From assembly GCA_031800475.1 (NCBI GenBank), contig DAPKRQ010000074.1, positions 1 through 39,619 on the forward strand: DNA of 39,619 bases, given 5' to 3'. This document shows positions 23,675 through 31,011 of this stretch, piece by piece. Below the pieces are notes generated by a model. The model saw only the letters and a program-made list of their open reading frames with translations. It searched no databases and was not told where the DNA came from. How positions within the stretch are numbered: position 1 is the stretch's first letter; each line of letters begins with the position of its first letter. Position numbers and translations under genes: made by a program. Source of the stretch: Kuafuiihalomonas phototrophica. Lineage in GTDB: Bacteria > Myxococcota > Kuafuiibacteriia > Kuafuiibacteriales > Kuafuiibacteriaceae.

Positions 23675-24543
23675 CGCCCTTCCTCGGCGTGGGGCTTTGG
23701 CGCTTCGCCGTCGTCTTCACCGTTGTTCGACGCTTCGACCTGGTCCCGCTCGAAAAGCCGAAACCGATACACCGCCAGTTCGTCTTCGGGAATCTGCAGC
23801 GTCACCCGCCTTTCCCGGTCGCCGCTGCGCAGCAGCACGTCGAAGCGGCCGGCAGGTACCGGGACGTCGACCAACGGGGTCTGTCCGATCCGTTCGCCGC
23901 CGACCTTCCACACCTCACCATCCGGCTTCAGCCCCAAAGTGAGTCGACCCATGGCCTGTTTCGCTACGGTGGCGTTCTTGCTGAACGAGACCCGGTACAC
24001 CTTGTGTTCTCCGATCTGCAGGCGGTCTCGAACCGACCGGGCGCGGTCGTAGGGGCCCAAGACGGTGATGTCGAGGGGGCCCGGTTTCGTGATCACGTCT
24101 TCGAGGGGGGTCTCACCCCGTTTGTACCCGTTGATCCGGACCGATGCGCCGTCCACGTCGGCGAACACCGTGACCGTCGAATCCGGAGGCTTCGGAAGGT
24201 CGAAGCGCAGGGTGCGCGAGCGACCCGGGTAGATGGTCACGTCGGTTTCGTAGGACTCCGCACCCGGCACCTGGAACTCGAGGCTGTAGGTGCCCGCTTC
24301 CTTCACCAGCGTTGCCGGGGTGCTCACGACTTCGAGCTCGCCGTCGACCCAGACTTTCGCGCCTTTTGGGTAGGTCCACAGCTTCACCTGGCCGACGGTC
24401 ACCGGCTTTCCGTCCGGACCGATGGGGGGGGACTGCTCACACCCCACCCCGAGCATCAGGCCCAGCAGGCCCAGCGCGATCCCGAGGCCCGGTGAATCGC
24501 AGCCAAACCCTGAGACCGCCGGAGAATGCCGCGTCTCCTTCAT
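23671..24543 (-). CDS. Lipoprotein with three PEGA-like domains
   Basis: A 290-residue predicted lipoprotein. A hydrophobic stretch GLGIALGLLGLML leads to the lipobox LGVGC (Cys about residue 35). Three PEGA-type beta-sandwich repeats follow: VKLWTYPKGAKVWVDGELEV..., VTVFADVDGASVRINGYKRGETPLEDV... and GRLTLGLKPDGEVWKVGGERIGQTPLVDV.... PEGA domains are surface or periplasmic domains of unknown ligand. The C-terminus is acidic. The only suitable starts (24543, or 24558) lie inside the upstream gene, giving a long 107-base overlap, and an eight-base C tract lies just after the lipobox cysteine codon. It is followed by the hydrolase through a GTGA overlap. Confidence 0.7.
   Translation of the reverse strand: MKETRHSPAVSGFGCDSPGLGIALGLLGLMLGVGCEQSPPIGPDGKPVTVGQVKLWTYPKGAKVWVDGELEVVSTPATLVKEAGTYSLEFQVPGAESYETDVTIYPGRSRTLRFDLPKPPDSTVTVFADVDGASVRINGYKRGETPLEDVITKPGPLDITVLGPYDRARSVRDRLQIGEHKVYRVSFSKNATVAKQAMGRLTLGLKPDGEVWKVGGERIGQTPLVDVPVPAGRFDVLLRSGDRERRVTLQIPEDELAVYRFRLFERDQVEASNNGEDDGEAPKPHAEEGR
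24424..24431. repeat. Eight-base G/C homopolymer in the PEGA-lipoprotein gene
   Basis: Eight consecutive G on the plus strand (C in the gene) at codons for Ser-Pro-Pro directly after the lipobox. Slippage here would put the mature lipoprotein out of frame. It is a possible phase-variation tract or a possible sequencing-error site. Confidence 0.5.
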
Positions 24544-25366
24544 GGCCTCGATCGACATACAGGACCGTTCCGTCCGCTTGCAGCTCCAAAGCCACATCAC
24601 CCAGGGGGAACTGGACGCCCACGGCCGTTCCGCCGAGCGGATCGAGGCCCGGAAAGCGCCCGTCGAGGCCCGCGCGAACGGCCGCATACGGGGTCCAAGC
24701 CGGTTCGGGCCCCAAGGGGACGTATCGCCGGAGCTCGAGTTCGCCGCCGAAGGTCAGGTCGCCGTCTTCCCGTTGGCTGTTCGGGCCCACGGAGGCGATC
24801 AGTCCCGGTTCCCAACGCCCGAGGGTCCAACCGATCCGGAGCGCTGCCCGGGCTCGGGCGCTCACGCCGAGCTGACCGACGAGACCCACCGACGCCGAGA
24901 CCGGTGAAGAGCCGCGGCGGGTCGGTGCCTTCAGGGCGGCCCGACGTCGGTCCGAAGCCAAGGGCGTCAGGATGTCGATCCGAAGGGGAACGGGTTCGCC
25001 CAAGGTGGATATGAGGCCGCCCCGCCGACCGAGAAGCTCGGCCCGGAGGGTCAGGGTCTCCGGGCTCGTTCGCCAGAGCTCTTCGGCCGGGAGGATCGTT
25101 CGAAACTCGGTGTCGATCGACGCGGTGGCGGTCCGAACTTCGGATCCATCGAGGGTGACGAAGTAGCGCACGCTGCGGACTACGCGGAGTGGATCGTCCA
25201 CGCGGATCGAAAGCTGCAGGTCTTCGCCCCGGGTCGCCCACGCCGGCGGAAAGCTGGCGGCCACCTCCTGCGCCCAAGCTGACGACTGTGTTCCCACCAC
25301 GCCCAGAGCCAGCCCCAGCCACTGCGCCCTCCACCGCCGTTGGGCAGTGATCCGATTCCCGCGCAC
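24437..25366 (-). CDS. Exported protein with N-terminal beta-sandwich and C-terminal beta-barrel-like region
   Basis: A 309-residue protein of unknown function. The GTG at 25366 is chosen because GGACGGA sits six bases upstream and because RNRITAQRRWRAQWLGLALGVVG with AWAQ then forms a signal peptide. Residues about 40-145 look like an extracellular beta-sandwich (AWATRGEDLQLSIRVDDPL...VRYFVTLDGSEVRTATA). From about residue 165 amphipathic strands alternate with Gly/Asp turns (SASVGLVGQLGVSAR..., GGELELRRYVPLG...), ending SGGLRVWLRF about 20 residues before the stop, a barrel-like closing strand. The end overlaps the PEGA gene by 107 bases. It may be an outer-membrane partner of the PEGA lipoprotein, which is inference. 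Confidence 0.6.
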   Translation of the reverse strand: MRGNRITAQRRWRAQWLGLALGVVGTQSSAWAQEVAASFPPAWATRGEDLQLSIRVDDPLRVVRSVRYFVTLDGSEVRTATASIDTEFRTILPAEELWRTSPETLTLRAELLGRRGGLISTLGEPVPLRIDILTPLASDRRRAALKAPTRRGSSPVSASVGLVGQLGVSARARAALRIGWTLGRWEPGLIASVGPNSQREDGDLTFGGELELRRYVPLGPEPAWTPYAAVRAGLDGRFPGLDPLGGTAVGVQFPLGDVALELQADGTVLYVDRGHEGDAAFSGGLRVWLRFTGPRDRAGPAGPDARGGV

Positions 25367-25695
25367 TTCGATTCCGTCCTTCCATGCCCGTCTGCGTGCA
25401 GGCTTTTTGGCGGACCGCACACTCCACGACCGGCGCCGGGCCCCGGGTTCGTGCACGGGTCCCGTCTTTTCGCAGTCCTGCAAGCTCCCCCGATCGACGC
25501 CTCGAATCGGGTGCGACGGTTTCGCGTCGTTCGGACGCTCCGCAAGGACCGACGGCCTGCGAAAACGGGACTCCCCACCGGTGCGACGGGCAGAGGCGTG
25601 TCCGGGACGGACGGGCGCCGGACGGACGGGGCGTGCCTGCGGGGGCATGGGCCGGGGGATCATGTTTGGCACTTCCTTCGCATCCGCACACGGCG
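25367..25695. promoter_or_regulatory. Divergent region between barrel-protein and Ser/Thr kinase genes
   Basis: This 329-base gap has no convincing gene; open frames crossing it are high-GC read-through. It contains an imperfect direct repeat of GGACGGACGGG around 25615-25631 and a sigma-54-type element near its right end (listed separately). Promoters for both flanking genes should lie here. Confidence 0.45.
25665..25683 (+). promoter_or_regulatory. Candidate sigma-54 promoter upstream of the Ser/Thr kinase
   Basis: The sequence TTGGCACTTCCTTCGCAT fits the sigma-54 consensus TTGGCAC-N5-TTGC(A/T) with one mismatch. The invariant GG (-24, 25668-25669) and GC (-12, 25680-25681) are exactly ten bases apart. 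The predicted transcript would begin only a few bases before ATG 25696, so it would be almost leaderless, which lowers confidence unless translation starts later. Confidence 0.35.
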
Positions 25696-26988
25696 ATGGG
25701 CGACCCTTTGGCTCCGAACACCCTGATCGACGGACGCTATCGCCTGGAGGCGATGGTGGGCGAGGGCGGGTACTGTGCGGTGTGGCGGGCCGACGACCTC
25801 GAGACGGGGCGGCAGGTGGCCGTGAAGTTCCTCAAGGACTCTCGCTGCGGGGAGTCCGCCTGCCGATCCCGCTTCGTTCGAGAAAACGAGGTCCTCAAAC
25901 GGCTTCTGCACCCGAACTTGGCCCGATGGGTCGATGGCCACACCGAAGCCCTCCCCCGTCCCCACCTGGTCATGGATTGGGTGCGCGGGGTGCCGCTGCA
26001 GCTGCTCTTGGTCCGCATCGCCCAGCGTGGACTGCGCATCTCGGCCCCGCGTGCCCTTCGCTGGGCGTCGGATCTGACCCGGGGGCTCGGCCACGCGCAC
26101 GCCGCCGGCATCGTGCACCGGGATCTGAAGCCCGCCAACGTCATCTGGGACCCGGACGCGGATCGACTCGTCATCGTCGACTTCGGTTCGGCCCGGTGGA
26201 ACGCCGAACCGACGGGCCGAGCGCCGAACGACCACGTGATCGGCACCACCTCGTACCTGGCGCCCGAGCTGTTGCGCGGAGAACCAGCCAACCCCGCTTC
26301 GGATCAGTTCGCCTTGGCGACGTTGTTGTTCGAGGTCTTGTCGCTGAGCCGCCCCTGGCTGCGGGACGAATGCGACGCACCCTGGCCCGTGGGGCGCCCG
26401 AAGAGTTCTCATCGTCGCAACGCACCGACGCAGGTCTTCTTGCGGATTCAACGGGGTCCGAGACCCTCTCTGCGCACAGCGCGACCCGAGCTCGCGCCGT
26501 CGGTCGACCCGGTGTTCGAACGGGCCTGGCATCCCGACCCGAATCGGCGGTTTCGCAACGTGGCATCCTTTTTCGAGAGTCTGTCCGACGGGATCGCCGG
26601 TGCCATTTCGCCGAGCGAGGCTCCGACGCGGGTTGCGGTCCGGACGGGCCCGTTGGCACCGTCGGCGACGGTACGGACCCGGTCCACGCCCGTCGAGCGT
26701 ACGCCTTCGCACCGGCGGCTTCCCCGCGCGAGCGCCATCACACTGCGCGGCATGGGTTGGGGCCGCGCCGTCCTCACCGGAAGCGTTCTCGGCAGCAGCC
26801 TGGCGTTCGGGCTGGCGTGGATTCCATCGCCACGGACTGCAGTGCACGCCGAAGCAGCCCGATCCGAAGTCGCTGCGGAGGTACATGCGCATCGGTCGGA
26901 AGCCTGCACCCCCCGCCCGAGCGAGTCTTCGTTGTCCTCGTCCGCCTCGGCTGGCACGTTGGACCGATGTCCGCGGCGATCGCCATGA
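25696..26988 (+). CDS. Hanks-type serine/threonine protein kinase with a C-terminal membrane segment
   Basis: A 430-residue kinase. The glycine loop is VGEGGYCAVW (residues 21-30) and the ATP lysine is Lys44 in VAVKFL. The catalytic loop is HRDLKPAN (141-148), DFG is 162-164, and GTTSYLAPELL marks the activation-segment end; all essential residues are present. After a Pro/Arg/Thr-rich linker, one hydrophobic helix (GWGRAVLTGSVLGSSLAFGLAWI) near residue 360 would anchor it, leaving about 50 residues outside with no sensor domain. It overlaps the next gene by 22 bases, so the kinase and the TPR protein are probably made together. No Shine-Dalgarno is obvious before the ATG. Confidence 0.88.
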   Translation: MGDPLAPNTLIDGRYRLEAMVGEGGYCAVWRADDLETGRQVAVKFLKDSRCGESACRSRFVRENEVLKRLLHPNLARWVDGHTEALPRPHLVMDWVRGVPLQLLLVRIAQRGLRISAPRALRWASDLTRGLGHAHAAGIVHRDLKPANVIWDPDADRLVIVDFGSARWNAEPTGRAPNDHVIGTTSYLAPELLRGEPANPASDQFALATLLFEVLSLSRPWLRDECDAPWPVGRPKSSHRRNAPTQVFLRIQRGPRPSLRTARPELAPSVDPVFERAWHPDPNRRFRNVASFFESLSDGIAGAISPSEAPTRVAVRTGPLAPSATVRTRSTPVERTPSHRRLPRASAITLRGMGWGRAVLTGSVLGSSLAFGLAWIPSPRTAVHAEAARSEVAAEVHAHRSEACTPRPSESSLSSSASAGTLDRCPRRSP

Positions 26989-28616
26989 TGGCCGTGCAGT
27001 TGGCCACCAGCGTATCCGCGGGGACCGGGTCGAGTGCCCTGCTCGAAGAAGCCCTCGCGGCCTCGGACGCCGGCAAACTGCGCACAGCGTATCGAACTTG
27101 GCAGCGCCGGTTGGAAGACCTGAAGCGATTGTCGCCCGAAGCCCGAGCCCATGCACTGCTCCAACGGCTGCACCAGGGGCCGCTCGAGCGCTATCAGGCT
27201 GATGCGACCACCTTGGCCCAGGTGTTCGAGCACGGTCGCTTCAACTGCGTGTCCTCTGCGTTGCTGTACAATCTGCTCGCCATGGACCTGGGTCTGGAGG
27301 TCCGGGCCGAGCTGATGCCCACGCACGCCCGTTCTTTGGTTCGGATCGGAACGGAGTGGAAGGTCGTGGAGACCACGTCGAGGCAGGGCTTCGCCCCGGG
27401 GCGCGCGCGGTCGGCGGACATCCTTCGCCGGGTGGTCGGTCGAGCGGGCAGCCGAACCCGAAGCCTGGTCGAAGGGACCGGAGAGCGGCATCCCACCCGG
27501 GCGCTCGTGGCGATCATGTACGTGAACCTCGGTATCTTCGCCCAGCAAAGCGAGCAGCCCAGCCGCGCCGAAGCGCTGTTCGCTCGGGCCGAATCGATCG
27601 CGGCCACCCCGCGGATGCGCCAGGTGCTCGTGGATCAACGGGCGGTGTTGCTCGGCCAGATGGCCGTTCAGGCCTTCGAAGACGGCCATCTGAGCAAAGC
27701 GGTGGCTCTGCTTCGCCGGGCGTTGGAGCTCGACGAAGCCGAGCCAGACGTGAAGCGCACCCTGAGAGCCAACCTCGCCGCATTCATGCAGCGCCGAATT
27801 CGCCGCGATGCGGCCCGCATTTCGCCGGCGGCTTTGGTGCGCCATCTGCGCGGGGGCACGTACACCCGAGGATTGGACGGCGCCGATGCCGCGCGGGTCC
27901 AGGCCTTCGGCTGGAGCGAAGTGGCCCATCGGCACGCCGAGCAGGAACATTGGGTCGAGGCGTTTTCAGCCTACGACGCGGCCTGGGCCCATCGAGGTGC
28001 GCTCGGCCCGGAACGTCGCCAGCTCCTTTGGACGAATCGCTCGAAAGCCCGAAAGGCGGCCGCGGTCACGCTGGCCCAGCGAGGCGAGCTTCAGCGGGCG
28101 CTCCGCTGGGCGAGCACCCCGACCGAGCGCAAAAAGCTGCACGAAGTCCACGTGGACCACGCCGTGCGAACGGCAGACGAAGCGAACGTCGATCAAAGCA
28201 CTCGCGCCTGCTTGGCGGCCCATCCCGAAAGCCAGTTTTGCCGCGAAAACCGGGTGGCTTGGCTTCAGCGCCAGCTGTCTGCCGCCCTGAGAGCTGGACC
28301 GTGCACGGGCGGAAGAGAGTTCGAAAAGGAGATGTCGACCCTGGTTCCGGAAGACCGCTTCTCCGTGCAATCCCGGGTCGACTGCTGGTCCCGTCGGGCC
28401 GAGCGGGCATTTCGAAGGGATCGTTTCGAACGTGCCGCCCGGGCCTTCGCCGAAGCCTTCGTGCTCGTTCCGAACGATGCGCGACTGCGGGACAATCTGC
28501 GGATCGCGTTCCGGGCTTGGGCTCGAAGTGGCGATCGCGACGCATGTCGGGTGTTTCGCAAAACCCTGCGAGATCGGCTCGATTCGGCGCCCATCCCATC
28601 CTGCAAACCGCGATGA
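26967..28616 (+). CDS. Transglutaminase-like/TPR repeat protein
   Basis: A 549-residue protein. A short hydrophobic N-terminus (SAAIAMMAVQLATSVSAG) may be a signal peptide. Residues about 85-140 resemble a compact transglutaminase-like core: Cys94 in FNCVSSALLYNLLA, His120 in THARSLV and Glu135 in VVETTS form a possible triad. The remainder is helical repeats of TPR type (VNLGIFAQQSEQPSRAEALFARAESI, QAFEDGHLSKAVALLRRALELDE and a final FERAARAFAEAFVLVPNDARLR). Several cysteines occur in the C-terminal third. ATG 26967 lies inside the kinase gene and the stop overlaps rlmH. Whether the triad is active, and what it acts on, is unknown. Confidence 0.72.
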   Translation: MSAAIAMMAVQLATSVSAGTGSSALLEEALAASDAGKLRTAYRTWQRRLEDLKRLSPEARAHALLQRLHQGPLERYQADATTLAQVFEHGRFNCVSSALLYNLLAMDLGLEVRAELMPTHARSLVRIGTEWKVVETTSRQGFAPGRARSADILRRVVGRAGSRTRSLVEGTGERHPTRALVAIMYVNLGIFAQQSEQPSRAEALFARAESIAATPRMRQVLVDQRAVLLGQMAVQAFEDGHLSKAVALLRRALELDEAEPDVKRTLRANLAAFMQRRIRRDAARISPAALVRHLRGGTYTRGLDGADAARVQAFGWSEVAHRHAEQEHWVEAFSAYDAAWAHRGALGPERRQLLWTNRSKARKAAAVTLAQRGELQRALRWASTPTERKKLHEVHVDHAVRTADEANVDQSTRACLAAHPESQFCRENRVAWLQRQLSAALRAGPCTGGREFEKEMSTLVPEDRFSVQSRVDCWSRRAERAFRRDRFERAARAFAEAFVLVPNDARLRDNLRIAFRAWARSGDRDACRVFRKTLRDRLDSAPIPSCKPR

Positions 28617-29074
28617 AGCTGTTTCTCATCTCGGTAGGCCGAGATCGAAACGATCCGATCCAGGGTCCGATCGAGACCTACGCCGGTCGAATTCGGCGGT
28701 GGGCGCCGTTGGACCTGGTGGAGCTCAAAGAAGAGCCGCTTCGCCGCAATCTGTCCCCCTCGGTGGCCATGCGCAAAGAGGCGGAGCGGATCGGGCCCAA
28801 GCTTCGGGGTCGGACCATCGCCCTCGATCGCCACGGTTGGTCCGGCACTTCGCTCGAGTGGGCCCAGCGCCTGGAGCGGTGGCGGGATGCGGGCACCACC
28901 GTGTCGTGGGTGATCGGAGGGCCCAGCGGCCTCGATCCCAGTCTGTTGGAGCAGATGGACGAGTGTTGGTCCCTGGGGCCGCTCACGTTGCCGCACCGGA
29001 TCGCGCGCCTCGTCGTGGCCGAGCAGCTGTATCGGGCCTTCACGATCCTGCGGGACGAGCCGTATCACAAATGA
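28613..29074 (+). CDS. rlmH: 23S rRNA pseudouridine-1915 N3-methyltransferase RlmH
   Basis: A 153-residue SPOUT methyltransferase that methylates pseudouridine 1915 of helix 69 in assembled 70S ribosomes. It starts MKLFLISVGRDRN. ALDRHGWSGTS and WVIGGPSGLDPSLLEQ form the SAM-binding knot, and the conserved C-terminus LPHRIARLVVAEQLYRA...YHK is intact. Length is normal (E. coli 155). ATGA overlap with the upstream TPR gene and a four-base overlap with comF place a housekeeping enzyme in the middle of the operon. Confidence 0.95.
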   Translation: MKLFLISVGRDRNDPIQGPIETYAGRIRRWAPLDLVELKEEPLRRNLSPSVAMRKEAERIGPKLRGRTIALDRHGWSGTSLEWAQRLERWRDAGTTVSWVIGGPSGLDPSLLEQMDECWSLGPLTLPHRIARLVVAEQLYRAFTILRDEPYHK

Positions 29075-29688
29075 TCGGAGGCTTGATCGAAGGAGCCATC
29101 GAAGCCCTCTACCCGTCGAGGTGCGCGGCGTGTGACCGGATCGGTGCGCAGTTCTTGTGCCCGGTCTGTGCGGTCGGCCTGGAGCGAGCCGGTCCATTCG
29201 ACATCCAGGGGATCGGATCGGCCCGGGCCGGCTTCGTGTACCGGGGGCCGATCGTTCGGGCGATCCGCCGGTGGAAGTTCGCGGGCGCGTGGTGGCTCGC
29301 TCGCGATCTGGCTCGGGCGATCGAATCCCAGGCCCACGTCCTGCGAACCGATGCATGGGTGCCGGTGCCCCTGGACCCGGAGCGAGCGCGCACCCGCGGA
29401 TTCAATCCGTCCTCGGAGCTCGCACGGGCTCTGGGAGGGCCGGTTTGGCACGGCCTGGTGCGTCGTCGTGCGACCGGAACCCAACTCGGGCGCACACGGG
29501 CTCAGCGGCTGGCTGCAGATCTGGGCTACGAAGGTACGGGCCGGCGCATCGACGGAGCGCAGGTGACGGTGGTGGACGACGTCTGCACCACCGGAGCCAC
29601 GGCACGCGCCGTGGGGCGGGTGCTGTTGAAGCAAGGGGCCCGTTCGGTCAGTCTGCTGGTCGTCGCCCGAAGCGAGACCGAGCCGTGA
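29071..29688 (+). CDS. comF: ComF family phosphoribosyltransferase-like protein
   Basis: A 205-residue protein. An N-terminal zinc ribbon, CAAC...CPVC (residues about 18-33), is followed by a type I phosphoribosyltransferase fold. VPVPLDPERARTRGFNPSSELA is the ComF signature, and VVDDVCTTGATA is the PRPP-binding loop. ComF proteins help move transforming single-stranded DNA into the cytoplasm, but the gene also occurs in species not known to be competent; no other competence gene is in this window. Its start overlaps rlmH and its stop overlaps the next GTG. Confidence 0.9.
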   Translation: MIGGLIEGAIEALYPSRCAACDRIGAQFLCPVCAVGLERAGPFDIQGIGSARAGFVYRGPIVRAIRRWKFAGAWWLARDLARAIESQAHVLRTDAWVPVPLDPERARTRGFNPSSELARALGGPVWHGLVRRRATGTQLGRTRAQRLAADLGYEGTGRRIDGAQVTVVDDVCTTGATARAVGRVLLKQGARSVSLLVVARSETEP

Positions 29689-30266
29689 ACATCCGACGCC
29701 CCCCCGACGATGAGCCCGACACCGAAGTCGACCCGGAGCGCGAAGTGCGGTTCCGCGCCGATGGCGAGTGCGAGCCGGTGGACGCGGAAACGGACAGCGA
29801 TCTGGACATCCGGGCGCCCGGCACGACCGATGTTGCACCGACACCCGCAGTCAGCGGTCGGGGGGCGCTGCTCGACGTGTGGTTGACCGAAAAGAAGGCC
29901 CACCAGGCCCGGAATGACCGCTCAGCGCAGTCCATGCCGCCCGATCCTCGATTCATCCGGGTCGATTTGGTGCGGGCCAGCCCACACTCTGCGTGTTCGG
30001 TTCGCCGGATCGACGAACGCACGGTGCGGTTGCGTGGTGATCCCGGCGCCGGTGCCCATTTGGCCGTGGCGTTCGAAGGGCGTGTGTTCCGTGCCGCGAT
30101 CCCACCCGCGACCAGATGGTCCGAAGCCCTTCGGGCGTGGTGCGCCGCAGCTGGCGTCGATCTCCCCTTGGTGGTGCATCGACAGTCCGACGATGCGGTG
30201 TGGGTCGGGTGGTTGTCGGATCGATCACCTCCGCCGGATCCAGCAAGCTGCGTTTCGCGTGGGTAG
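29685..30266 (+). CDS. Unknown protein with an acidic N-terminus
   Basis: A 193-residue protein with no family I recognise. Residues about 4-45 are strongly acidic and proline-rich (DDEPDTEVDPEREV..., DAETDSDLDI). The rest is a compact region with alternating strand-like segments (RFIRVDLVRASPHSACSVRRID, HLAVAFEGRVFRAAI) and a helix SEALRAWCAAAGVDL. The GTG overlaps the comF stop (GTGA), which is the main evidence it is translated. It ends just before the promoter of the histone-like gene. Confidence 0.5.
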   Translation: MNIRRPPDDEPDTEVDPEREVRFRADGECEPVDAETDSDLDIRAPGTTDVAPTPAVSGRGALLDVWLTEKKAHQARNDRSAQSMPPDPRFIRVDLVRASPHSACSVRRIDERTVRLRGDPGAGAHLAVAFEGRVFRAAIPPATRWSEALRAWCAAAGVDLPLVVHRQSDDAVWVGWLSDRSPPPDPASCVSRG

Positions 30267-30274
30267 GCCGATTG

Positions 30275-30303
30275 TTGACATCGGATCAGGCCATTCGTAC
30301 ATT
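30275..30303 (+). promoter_or_regulatory. Near-consensus sigma-70 promoter for the histone H1-like gene
   Basis: A perfect -35 TTGACA at 30275-30280, a spacer of exactly 17 bases, and a -10 TACATT (4 of 6 matches) at 30298-30303. It lies in an AT-richer patch of an otherwise GC-rich region, 39 bases before the ATG at 30342; AAAGG about seven bases ahead of that ATG is the ribosome-binding site. Strong constitutive expression is expected. Confidence 0.7.
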
Positions 30304-30341
30304 TTTGCTAGCTCCGTGTATGTGGAGCAGAAAGGTAACGG

Positions 30342-30812
30342 ATGGCTACTCGAAAGAAGACCGCTACGAAGAAGCGTAGCACCAAGAAGAAGGCAACCAA
30401 GCGAAAGGCGACCAGCCGCAAGACCGCCGCCAAGAAGAAGGTGACCAAGAAGAAGGCGACGAAGAAGAAGGCGACCAAGAAGAAGGCCACCAAGCGCAAG
30501 GCGACGAAGAAGAAGGCCACCAAGAAGAAGGCCACCAAGCGCAAGGCGACCAAGAAGAAGGCCACCAAGAAGAAGGCTACGAAGAAGAAAGCCACCAAGA
30601 AGAAGGCCACCAAGCGCAAGGCGACCAAGAAGAAGGCTACGAAGAAGAAAGCCACCAAGAAGAAGGCGACGAAGAAGAAGGCCACCAAGAAGAAGGCTAC
30701 GAAGAAGAAGGCCACCAAGAAGAAGGCGACGAAGAAGAAGACCACCCGGCGTCGTTCCCCGCGGACGACGGCGCCCGCCGAGGTCGAGGCATCGTCCGAG
30801 CCCACGGCCTGA
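30342..30812 (+). CDS. Histone H1-like Lys/Ala/Thr-repeat nucleoid protein
   Basis: A 156-residue, extremely basic, low-complexity protein. It begins MATRKKTATKKRSTKKKA and then consists of about 20 pentad-like units KKKAT and KRKAT from residue about 30 to 145, ending with an Arg-rich bit (TRRRSPRTTAP) and an acidic C-terminus. It resembles the C-terminal tail of eukaryotic H1 and bacterial H1-like proteins that bind and compact DNA. No globular domain is present. It has its own promoter and terminator, so it is monocistronic. Lys codons are largely AAG and the repeats are nearly identical at DNA level, so unit number may vary between strains. The opposite strand also reads open, but only as a mirror of the repeats. 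Confidence 0.88.
   Translation: MATRKKTATKKRSTKKKATKRKATSRKTAAKKKVTKKKATKKKATKKKATKRKATKKKATKKKATKRKATKKKATKKKATKKKATKKKATKRKATKKKATKKKATKKKATKKKATKKKATKKKATKKKATKKKTTRRRSPRTTAPAEVEASSEPTA
30436..30741 (+). repeat. 15-bp coding tandem repeats (AAGAAGAAGGCSACS-type)
   Basis: About 20 units of 15 bases, each encoding K-K-K-A-T or K-R-K-A-T within the histone-like gene. Variants differ at third positions (GCC/GCG/GCT, ACC/ACG). Longer 30- to 45-base blocks recur, suggesting growth by unequal exchange or slippage in multiples of 15, which keeps the frame. Confidence 0.85.
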
Positions 30813-30830
30813 TTCGTCTCCAACCCTTCG

Positions 30831-30876
30831 AAAAGGCTCGCCTTTCCACCGGAAGGGCGGGCCTTTTCTTTTTGGG
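30831..30876 (+). terminator. Strong intrinsic terminator after the histone-like gene
   Basis: A 17-base-pair stem, left arm 30831-30847 starting AAAAGGCTCG, right arm 30851-30867 ending GGCCTTTT, with a three-base loop ACC. All 17 positions pair, three as G-T wobbles. It is followed by CTTTTT. The A-tract/T-tract ends make it potentially bidirectional. Confidence 0.88.
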
Positions 30877-31011
30877 TCTTCGAGCCCGCCGAAAGCCCGA
30901 GTGGGGAGGTCGCGAACGGCCGAGCTCTCGGGCTCCAAACCGCCCCCCGTTACGGAGCGAACGGCCGGTCCGGACTGGGAAGAGCCCAGACTCCTCCCGT
31001 AGTGTGTCTGG

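Noticed and set aside
25367..25695. A gene in the 329-base divergent gap, since frames stay open across it
   Set aside because: No start with a ribosome-binding site and no protein-like sequence; the open frames are extensions of the kinase and TPR frames into GC-rich DNA.
30436..30741. Possible collagen-like or adhesin repeat protein
   Set aside because: The unit is KKKAT/KRKAT with no glycine periodicity, signal peptide or anchor; it fits H1-like DNA-binding tails.
30308..30823. A long antisense frame of repeated VAFFL units that looks like a very hydrophobic membrane protein
   Set aside because: It is the exact complement of the Lys/Ala/Thr repeats (AAG read as CTT). The plus strand has a promoter, RBS and terminator in the right order.
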